From the NCBI GenBank assembly GCA_028583605.1, contig CM053326.1, positions 31,665,431 through 31,729,430 on the forward strand: a stretch of 64,000 nt of DNA. Direction: 5' to 3'. Positions 55,483-64,000 of this stretch are shown in pieces. The position numbers and the translations under genes were made by a program. The notes beneath the pieces are model-generated. The model was not told where the DNA came from. It made no database searches and worked only from the letters and a program-made list of their open reading frames with translations. The DNA is from Dastarcus helophoroides. Its lineage: Eukaryota > Arthropoda > Insecta > Coleoptera > Bothrideridae. The stretch's first letter is position 1, and every line of letters begins with the position of its first letter.

Positions 55483-57394
55483 TTATTTTTTATAAATAAA
55501 ATCCGCTCTACGACCTTTTAAAGAAATAAAGTGTTCTATTACTTTTTCTTCAAAATTGTCTATCTCCTGCATCACATTTTTGTTGATGAACATCATCGCT
55601 AATGCATTTAAACGATCATTATTCATAGTATTGCGTAAGGACCTTTTAATTCTTTTAAGCGTCGAAAAACAGCTTTCTGATTCTGCAGTTGTCATTGGTG
55701 TTGTTAAAATTATATTTACTATTTTTGCTGTTTCAGAAAATGTTTCAGTTAAATTATTTTCCGACATAAATGATAATAAATTAACGGCACCAATTATATC
55801 AACAAAATCCGGTCTTGAATAAATAACTGTCAGTTCTGTTTTCAATCGAGGCGCACATACGTGTGGATAAGCAGAAGTCACAGCTTTCGAAAATACTAAC
55901 TGAAAAAGTAGCTGCAAATCTTTTAAATAGTTGATTGTTAAATAGTTTAGCAGCTAGAATATAGTCCACGATACGAAAATTTCTCCTTCATTTGTGTTAT
56001 GATTATGTCGCAGATTTCTTCGGCATACACACTTTTTTGTACATGATCATCACTTCTTTTCCTTCTTCTGGTTGGAAAGTTTATATTGACGCGTTTCTCA
56101 ATGTCTTTTGTTTCATTTCAAATGGTAGAAATGGTGTTTTCAAAATTAATTATGTCTTTTTGCAGCTGTATACTGTCTTTATTTCTCGACTGAATTTGAT
56201 TATAAAGTACGTCGACGTGTGGAAGAATTTTGTGAAACAACGTCAACCAAAACATAAATTCTGTGTCTTTTAAAGCTCGTTTGCAGCCGGAAGCTTTACT
56301 TAAAGTTGCACCATTTGTACATCGTTCTTCTATTTTTTCAAATACTTCTAATAGCTCTTCTCGGTTTTCACGTATTTACTGTCCTAATATTATAATTCCA
56401 CCGAGTTCCTGCCACCTTGGGCAATCTCTGTTTGACAATTTCTTCCAAGACATCACATCGATTAGATGACTTTGAAAACAAAAACAGGAATATCCGATAG
56501 GTTATTAAAAAATACACGAACTTTGGAGTGTTGCGATGCTGCTTTCTATATTATAAGATTAAGCTGGTGAGCATAACAGTGAACATAATGGGCATAAGGA
56601 TATTTTGATTCAATTTGAGTCTGCACTCCGTTTATAGAGCCACTCATAACGTTTGCACCATCGTAAGTTTGTGCAATTCATTTGTGAGGTGTTTGCAAAA
56701 TTAAAGGGTCCAGTTCTTCTTCTGTTATGCCTTTGGCGGATTTGTTGTTAAGTCTTTTCAATCCCCAAAAGTTCTCACAAGTTGTACCATTACGTACATA
56801 TCTAAATATCAATACCAACTCACACCAATTAGTAACGTCAGTAGTTTCGTCATATTGAACAGACAGAAATTCTGAATCTCTAATTTGTTTACTGATTTCA
56901 TCTCTGCAAACCGCCAGTATAGAATCTAATATTTCATTTTGTATGGTTTTTGATGTTCCCTGAAAAACGGTTGCAGTTTTTAAATGTTCTTGAAAGGTTA
57001 CATCCAATTCAGCGGAAAAATCGACAAGTTCCCTAAATATTCCACGATTTTTTTATTGTCCACTTTCATCTTGACCTCTAAGTGCTAATACAAATGCGCT
57101 GCAAATATTTATGCAAGAAATAATTCGTTTCAAAAATAACGATTTTTTCTAACTTTCTTATTATGCTCCATTATATGTTGCCTATGAGCAGAATTAAGTT
57201 CAGCTATAATAATTGACTTTTCCAAGTAAAGCGAACCCTGTGCAAACATTAATATGACTATGCGATTCCTCATGTTTTTTCATTCTGACTGAAAGATGAG
57301 TTAAATCTTTTATTCCGGTTCTAACCCAACTTAAATCTGACGGTGAAGACCCCGATGGATTGTAAAATAACACACATGTGAAACAGTACAGCAA
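55483..57394 (-). pseudogene. hAT transposase pseudogene (TTF-type zinc finger, dimerisation domain)
   Basis: Read from 57394 down. A TTF-type zinc-finger region comes first: LYCFTCVLFYNPSG, WVRTGIKDLTHLSVRMKKHE, ESHSHIN. Next come HRQHIMEHNKKVRKN and, after a stop, the 56678-57007 segment with DVTFQEHLKTATVFQGTSKT and FLSVQYDETTDVTN (first Asp). Then follows a stop after QTPHK, with QTYDGANVMSGSINGVQ (second Asp) and YAHYVHCYAHQLNLII, and a further stop. The C-terminal hAT dimerisation part is at 55483-55917: TTPMTTAESESCFSTLKRIK, RSLRNTMNNDRLNALAMMFI. At least three stops occur, and the middle (about 55920-56480) is damaged. It is the type often annotated as a TTF-type zinc-finger protein with a hAT dimerisation domain. 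Confidence 0.88.
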
Positions 57395-57654
57395 ATTCGT
57401 TACCTAGCAACCACATATCCAGTTATTCTTGTTATAGGTATTCGTAGAAGAGTACCTTGTAAACGCTCTTTTTTCGGATTTTTTTTTCACACTTCTGTTC
57501 TAGTTTTAACATTGGCAAAGGCCTAACTAGTTATTTTATTTTTACTTTTTCTTCCAGTGGAAGTTTACTAAAATCTTTTTTTAATAAAAAACTTATACCA
57601 TTCATTTTAAACACAGAATTAAATCTCAAATCATTAAATCTAAATTCATACTTC

Positions 57655-58050
57655 CTTATTTAACGTTCTTTGTAATATTTATTGCCAGAAGTGCTCATAT
57701 TTCATTTGCACTTCTTTGGTATTTTACCGAGCGCCTAACTTACACGTCGATCAGTCGAAACGACGGTGCGTTTGCGATCAATTCGTCCGATGTAGCCAAA
57801 TTTGCAGTTCTGGATACTACGAGCTAGAGCGTTGAAATTTTCATCATTAACTTATCGAATATGTCGGAGTATATTCCCTATTTAACGATATTTCATCAAA
57901 TTATTCCAGAAGTGTTCATAACACATTTGCACTACTTCTACATTTTTACCGAGCGCGAGGCTTCAAAATTAAACGTTGTTTCGACGAAACGACGGTACAT
58001 TGGCGATCAATTCGCCGGACTTGGCCCGGTCAAGACAAATTTGCAGTTCT
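57655..58050 (-). repeat. ~220 bp subterminal tandem duplication in the hAT
   Basis: The series ATTTAACG, CCAGAAGTG, TCATTTGCAC, TTTTACCGAGCGC, CGAAACGACGGT, GCGATCAATTCG and AAATTTGCAGTTCTG appears at 57655-57812 and at 57873-58050. It lies between the right terminus and the transposase start, where hAT elements often carry transposase-binding repeats. Binding is inferred from position. Confidence 0.75.
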
Positions 58051-58602
58051 GTCAATGTAATCATTAGTCGTGAGTGATTATTCAGCGACTATTTCTCCTA
58101 TAATTAAAAAGAAATCAACAAATTAATAATTAGACTCTAAAATGGGTGCTGCTAACTCTTTGTGAATAGCGGTACTATTGGCAGTTAGGCCTGTAAGCGG
58201 CAAAATTAGCAATCGCAATCAGATCAGCCGGCACCTACGCATCTAGCATCATAAACCGTAAATGCACCATCCAAAATCTGATTCGTACTCACACCATTTG
58301 GCAATATCGCATAAGCGCGGAGCGGCGTACCCCGGGCTAGCTTTAACGTGGTGTTCTTGGTTTATTTCTCCGTATTAATTCTGAGCGCACCAACTTATTT
58401 AAATTTCCTTATATAATATAATGGAATAAAAAGTTTGCGTACTTTATTCCAGGTCACTCACAAGTATAAGTTAATTAATATATCATTACTTTCCGGTTAA
58501 AAATGAGATAAATCCAAATCTTTTACATTAAAGAGAAAAGAATAGATCGCTCATTTCACGAGTAGCGCGCGCTCTCGCGCTCATTAAGACCAGGCGCCAC
58601 TG

Positions 58603-60650
58603 AGTTTTGGAAATATGGTATCGCCTTGACGTAGTTACCTATTTATTTTAATTTTATCTGTTTTCAGAGTATCATTGATTTTGACATGAAAAGTGCGTTG
58701 TTGTATATATTTTTTAATAGATTTTTGTATCGAGAATCTATTTCAGCCACATCCATTGGCTGTCTGAAAGCCGATGTTTCGATAGAGTCGAAAGCCTTAT
58801 GAAAATCTATAAATGCCAAATGGAGGGGTATGTTGTATTCGGTTGTTATTTCTATTAGTGTTCTAATAGTTTGTAGGTGGTCGATGGTACTAAACCCCTT
58901 GCGACATTCCGCTTGTTCTGCTGGTTGGTATGCGTTCAATTTATTGATTGGTGTATTGGTGACAATCTTGGTCAGAAGTTTAAATAGATGAAAAAGAAAG
59001 CTAAATGGTCGATAGTTTTCTATATTTTCATTTTTTCTGTTTTTAAAAGGTAAAATTACTTTTGCGTTTCTGCGTCCCGAATTTCGCCTTCTTGTAAACA
59101 TTTGTTTAAGAGAATTTGTGATTTTTCAGTGACTTCTCCTCCCATTTTTAACATTTCGCATGTAATTTTGTCTTCTCCTGAAATGTTTTTCTTTTTTATT
59201 TGCTTGAGAGCAGCGTGAATTTCTTGTTTTGAAATTTCTGGAACATCTTCAAAGCCCACCTTATAAATGAGCATATTCGTAACTCTTGGGTCAGGTCTAA
59301 TAGAGGTATAGAGACATGTGTAGGAGTATTTGATGTGTTCAGCAATATTTCTATTGTTTGAGATTATGTTACCCCTTTAATCTTTCATTTTAGTAATTCT
59401 GTGCTTGCTAGAGGATAGTCTTGATCTTAAGACCTTCATATTTGCATTATTTTCTATTGCTTTTTCGACTATTTTGGTGTTATACCTTCTAATAGTCCTT
59501 TTTCACTTCTCTGTGTTTTTTTTATTTAGTTCTTTATATTCTGGTCTTTCTCCAAAAGTTCTTTTTCTCTGTTCCTTAAGTTGCAGTGTCTTCCTTTTGG
59601 AATCTTTTTTGTTCCATGATTTAATACAAATCTTCTTGACCGTGACACGGATATCGGTAGTAATTTTAAGGTTAAGCTCACTTATGTTCATTTTATCTTA
59701 ATTGTCGGTTGCTTCTAATTTCTTTTCTTAATTCCTTTTGATAATCTGTTTTTCTTTATTTGAGTTCTTCGACAGTTGGAAACTTGTCTGCGTGAATAAG
59801 TTTGTTTCTTTCGATTTTGAAGTTGAAAGTAGAGATGCTTCTACCAGCCTCTGATCACTGTTTGTGTCAAACCGATTTAGTACTGAGGCGTTTGCGCAAA
59901 TTTTTCTGTTATATGATAGTATGAAGTCAATTTCGTTTTTCGTTTGCCATCAGGACTTTTTTAAGTCCACTTCCTTTGTTTAGATTTCTTAAAGAAGATA
60001 TTCAGAAAGTATAAATTTTCTTTATTTAAGTAGTTTAACATGTCATCTCTTTGATTTCTTATACCCAGACAAAAATTTTCAATGTAATTTGAATCAGTTT
60101 TAATTGTGTGGCTGATTTTAGCATTAAAATCACCGCTTATTATTTTATAGTGAGTCTTGTCTGAATCTATAGCTTTGAATAGGCCTCCAAAAATTTTTTC
60201 CATCTCCTCATCATTTGCCTGGTTTGTCGGAGCATATCCATGATTGAATTGGATGCTGTATCTCTTGTTTAATTCAAGTATAATGTAGGCAACCCTGTCA
60301 GAGATCGATTTTACCTCACTTATCAAATGAATTAGTTTCTTGTTAATGAGAAATGCTATTTCTCTCTGACCATCGTGTTCCATTGAATTATTCTGATGTA
60401 GTATGTGTGCTGACTTCAGAACAGTAGTTTTTTTTTCCTGGTAGTCGTGTTTCACAGAGACCGAAGACGTCCAGATTTTATTTCTAGTTTGGCAAGATGT
60501 TCTAAAATACTCATTGTTTTAATATTCTATGTCGCTATGTATATCTTTGTTGTGTTTATTTTACTCCAAGTAATCGAGTTTTTACCTCCCCCAGAATCTG
60601 CAATGAGGCAGTCTGATTTGACATCAGTGTAAGATTCTGTGCGTTTAATA
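58603..60650 (-). mobile_element. RTE-type LINE, 5' half (split by a hAT)
   Basis: Endonuclease and first half of the reverse transcriptase, read from about 60650 down. Continues at 55104 after the hAT insertion. This LINE is less truncated than the others in the window, as it still holds most of its endonuclease. Confidence 0.82.
58612..60560 (-). pseudogene. RTE-type LINE endonuclease and RT N-terminal half
   Basis: The apurinic-type endonuclease begins near 60560 (LAKLEIKSGRLRSL, then a stop). The 59961-60455 frame carries INKKLIHLISEV, YSIQFNHGYAPTNQANDEEM and YKIISGDFNAKIS, with the GDFNAK catalytic motif. A linker frame (59503-59691) with LNLKITTDIRVTVKK and YKELNKKNTE follows. The RT starts at 59056-59274 (EISKQEIHAALKQIKKKNIS, GEDKITCEMLK) and, in a shifted frame at 58664-59101, reads KVILPFKNRKNENIENYRPF, QAECRKGFSTIDHLQTIRTL and LAFIDFHKAFDSIE (first catalytic Asp). 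A last shifted piece reads LKTDKIKINR, stop, LRQGDTIFPKL. The many small frame breaks indicate long neutral decay. Confidence 0.85.
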
Positions 60651-60732
60651 CTACCCACCTAAGATTTTTTCTTTAAATTCGACAATTCAGCAAGTTTCAT
60701 ATGAAAGTTTTCTTGCATACAAAACACCTCGC

Positions 60733-60848
60733 TTCAGCACAGAAAGTCACGTGATATCCCCACCTAACATGTCTAAGAGTATTCGCACACTCCCGACGCC
60801 CTCATGACGACAGGATAGAAACTCCGGTTCAGATTTGATTTACCCTCG
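60733..60848. repeat. Solo mariner end
   Basis: Matches the right end of the mariner copies at 25.5 and 41.1 kb: GTGATATCCCCACCTAACAT, GTCTAAGAGTATTCGCACAC, TCATGACGACAGGATAGAAA, TTGATTTACCCTCG followed by TA. No left end is attached. It lies next to the 5' side of the RTE-type LINE. Confidence 0.8.
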
Positions 60849-60850
60849 TA

Positions 60851-62780
60851 TTAAATAAAACTTTACTTTGCATTTTCCAATCACTGATAACCTATTTAAG
60901 ATACACGTTCTAAACATAAAAAATTGTCACTGTCAATTTGATTACTTTTTCATTTGAATTTCTCAAAATATCTAGAACATTTTGACAAAAATTTGAATTT
61001 ATTTAAAAAAAAAAAATTGAAATTTGGACTCTTTTATTAAAATTTCAACTTTATTCTGGACCTTTTTTTCAAAGTCGAATATTCCAAAAAACAGCCGCCC
61101 ATTTTGGATCAGACGCTGTGTAGCCGCTCACTGTGAATCAGATGCTACATTTGTTAGTGTTGGTCCGCCCCAAGTATTTCTGTTCTTAGTTATATACAAT
61201 GTAACTAAAGTCACAAAGGTCACCATCAGCAAGGTAACATTTTTGTATTATGGGTTGCATAGTAACATTCATAAAAAGCAAACTCCCTCGGCATGCATAC
61301 ATTTAGCTACCCAAGTTAAACTTAACAAATATCTAATGTCAATGAAATAGTCGAACGTATACTACAGTTAAAAATATTTACAACCAAGGTTCCAATATAG
61401 TATGGTCGCTGGAAACATTTGAAAGCATTTAACATTTAACATTTAAAGCAATTAGTCAGCCACATAAATACTTACTAGAAAGATCCGAATTCTATTGAGT
61501 AAATTGTAACTGATTTTCGATTGTATCTTATGTTTTGCTCTATCATAATTCAATTATTAATAATTGAGAAATAAACGATTACGTACGACGTAACTAAAGT
61601 CACAAGAGTCACTACTACTGAGGCAGCTTTTTTGCAAACACCGTCGGCCAAACTTCTCTTTAGGGTATTTTGGTGATTTTTTATAAAATCATTTCTCCTA
61701 TTAGGCTAACTTGTATTAAAATCCCTCAGTTGTTAATTGCTGATAATCCTTTCGTAAGACCTACTTAAAAAACAATAAGATATTTTCACAGCTAACTTGC
61801 AGAGTTTTGAACACCCAAAGCTAAACTTATTCCTAACTTTGAAATTAGTTTTGTTTTTCAATGATGGCATGTTTTTGCCCTATTACGTTAAAGATTATTT
61901 TTACCTCGTGCTAAACGTGTGTATATAAATGAGAAACTAGTATAGAGGTGCATTTAGAATAAGCAACGTAATCGTACATAGCAGTAAATTGCAAATAAAA
62001 CTACTTTCTGGAAAGACATATATGCAAAACTTAATTATCTAAAATTACAGCCCAGACGGGCATAATATTGCGGAAAATAATTTGCTATTCGTTGCTTATA
62101 GCTCGCTGTATGTATGCGATTCATGTGATATATTTTGTGATAAAACGAAATGATACGCTTACATTAACCATGAAAATTGAAATTATTCAAATTAAATTTC
62201 TGATAAGCCTCAGACTTGTGACGATTTGCAGATGAGATACTGATTTTGAAACATACTGTCACGAGTATCCACAACGAAAGCCTTCTTGCTTTATTTTTAT
62301 TTTATTGTTTACAGTTTCAGTATCAAAGAATAAGAACCCTCTATACTTCTTTTTTTGTTGGTTATTTTGCCACCTGCAACAAAATTAAAATGAAATTGAA
62401 CAATTATGACACAAAATCAATCTATACAAGTAATTGCATTGTATACACATTTCAAACACATTTGAAAATTGGTTAATATAATTTTCTTTGCTAATGTGGA
62501 GAATTAACAACCCTTGCAAATGAGCCACCACACGCACCCTCGTTAAGTTTAAAGATTTCATAGGAGTAATTGTCAAGTCAAGGGGGTAAGGGGGGAGGGG
62601 TAAAATTATGCTTAAAAGGTATCACTTTAGAATTAAAAATCTATTTGATTCAGAATATTACTAATAAATTTGAAACCACAAAGATAATGAATTTAAGCGT
62701 TACTTTTGGACCTACTGTATTAATTCGAAACTGGCCAAATTGTAGGCTTTTTCGTTGATGTTAAAAGTCATGTTACCCAA
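60851..62780. other. Intergenic; short low-complexity part, otherwise nothing recognised
   Basis: 60950-61090 is T-rich. GTAACTAAAGTCACAANNGTCAC occurs at about 61201 and again at about 61590, an approximate direct repeat of unknown meaning. The rest is ordinary AT-rich DNA with no supported frame. Confidence 0.4.
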
Positions 62781-64000
62781 CGTAGTATACACTTTTAAAC
62801 TTAAAAATAAAAGTCGAAATTTAAAATAATCGATATGTCCAAAAAAAAATCAACCTATAAATTCATTGAAATCCGCTTCAAGAAAAATTTAACATTTTGA
62901 AAAAGGTCAAAATTTCAGTTTTTTTTTCGAAAAAGGCAAAATTGGCAAAAAGGCCAAAATGTCTGTAAAAGGAACATCATGAAAAAAGCCAAAATCATCA
63001 AAAGAGGACAAATTTTGAGAACAGTCGAAATATTCAAATTAAAAATTAAAATTTTCATTATTTTTTTTAAACGATCAGGATTGTACAGTGAAAATACCAA
63101 AGGGAGTAAGTGCCAAAAAATTCATTTTTCAGTTTTTACCTTAAATGAACACAAAATGTCATCGCCAATATCCCAACCAAAGATTCAAGGGTTAATCCTT
63201 CTTGTTGGGATACTAACTTAAACTAAATTAATTAATTAACTTAATAAGTAATACATCATAACAGAACGTTTTTCTCTAATAACTCCAAATTTCTTATTTG
63301 GTTATTAGCCCCTTTGGTATTTAGTCTCTACAATTCTTAAAAATTTGATGACAGGTCAAAATTTTTGGAAAAACTCAAAATATTGGAAAAAGTGGAACAT
63401 TTGAAATGGCAACGTATTCAAAAAAAGTGAAAAGTGTCAAGAGTCATAGTTTAAAAACATGTTTTAAAAAATTAAACATTTTTTGGAAGGAACTTCGAGA
63501 AATGTCATTCTTTTGAAAAAGGTGCGATTTTCTATAAGTCGGAATTTTCAAAAGTCGAAATTATTAAAGAGATTCAAACTTTAAAATAACCGAAATGTAA
63601 TTTTTAAGAAATCGAATCAAGTTTAATTTACAAAAAATTCGAAATTCGTGATGGAAATTTTAAAAAGAGGTCAACATTTCCTTGATTTTTAGAAGTCATT
63701 ATTTTAAAGAAAAATCAAAACTTCGAGGGCTAGTCAAAAAAGTGAGAAGATTGGTCTGGCTCCAAAATATATGTATTTTAAGGCTGAATTCCAGACATGA
63801 GAAATGAAAGCTTTAAAGATTTTCGAAATTTGAAATCAAAAGTCAGAATTTCTAGCTAAAAATAAAATCTCTGGAAAGAAGTCAAAATCCCAAATTTAAG
63901 CCTATAAAAAAAATGGCGAGGTGTTTTTTGCCAATGATCAACTACATAGCGATACCTCTAAATATTTATTTTTGTAATTCTTCTGAAAGGAAAATTAAAT
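62781..64000. repeat. A-rich degenerate simple sequence
   Basis: Mainly A-rich, plus-strand theme AAAAAGTCGAAATTTT, the complement of the T-rich blocks. A less simple part at 63130-63350 has no recognisable content. Frames of 61-80 codons are judged shadows. The block runs off the window end. Confidence 0.55.

Larger units (their letters stand above)
55105..58602 (-). mobile_element. hAT element with transposase remnants, perfect 8 bp TSD
   Basis: Left end CAGTGGCGGCTG and right end CAGGCGCCACTG are inverted. AGTTTTGG flanks both exactly (55097-55104 and 58603-58610). The element is 3.5 kb and carries a broken transposase on the minus strand. Its transposase 5' side contains a ~220 bp tandem duplication (about 57655-57812 and 57873-58050). 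It interrupts an RTE-type LINE. It is the likely autonomous relative of the 41690-46225 element. Confidence 0.93.

Overview
The window is a eukaryotic, AT-rich, repeat-dominated stretch of nuclear DNA, most likely from an arthropod and probably an insect. The basis for this is its transposon content: Penelope-like, Jockey-like and RTE-like retroelements, mariner, piggyBac and hAT. I found no convincing intact host gene, no rRNA or tRNA gene, no CRISPR and nothing bacterial. Species cannot be assigned from the sequence alone. All transposon proteins here carry stop codons, frameshifts or deletions, so this is a graveyard of dead or non-autonomous elements.

Layout. 0-2.6 kb: the tail of a foldback-type element, then T-rich degenerate simple sequence ending in a hAT-like terminus. 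2.7-13.1 kb: a ~5.2 kb segment repeated twice in tandem. Each copy holds a ~157 bp palindrome and a ~1.9 kb foldback element whose long inverted arms are built from tandem repeats. 13.7-15.7 kb: a 5'-truncated Penelope-like element (RT plus GIY-YIG) on the minus strand. 16.3-17.4 kb: a degenerate ~124 bp satellite broken by a palindromic insertion. 18.4-20.2 kb: LINE relics. 20.2-22.5 kb: unannotated, more complex DNA. 22.66-24.65 kb: a 5'-truncated Jockey-type LINE with a 13 bp target-site duplication (TSD). 25.46-26.32 kb: an internally deleted mariner. 28.0-29.5 kb: a 9-bp-period satellite. 30-32.5 kb: ordinary AT-rich DNA with one weak exon candidate.

33.3 kb: a LINE fragment. 34.76-37.14 kb: a hAT-like element (8 bp TSD) filled with T-rich sequence and a ~650 bp palindrome. 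37-41 kb: A-rich, then ordinary DNA. 41.05-41.41 kb: a mariner MITE. 41.69-46.23 kb: a 4.5 kb hAT element with a perfect 8 bp TSD whose interior is almost all T-rich or A-rich simple sequence. 47.56-50.33 kb: a complete but decayed piggyBac element flanked by TTAG. 50.3-53.3 kb: low-complexity DNA. 54.0-60.65 kb: an RTE-type LINE on the minus strand, split by a 3.5 kb hAT element with a perfect 8 bp TSD. 60.7-60.85 kb: a lone mariner end. 62.8-64 kb: A-rich sequence.

Two themes stand out. First, the strand-asymmetric low-complexity blocks (TTTTTCAAAATTTCGAC-like) lie, where ends can be recognised, inside non-autonomous hAT-type elements, so they may be transposon interiors rather than passive genomic simple sequence. 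Second, three families of short palindromic repeats or Penelope ends carry a hammerhead-ribozyme-like core (CTGANGA - stem - GAAAC), in one case with an apparently compensatory base-pair change. Both are inferences that need alignment and folding to confirm.
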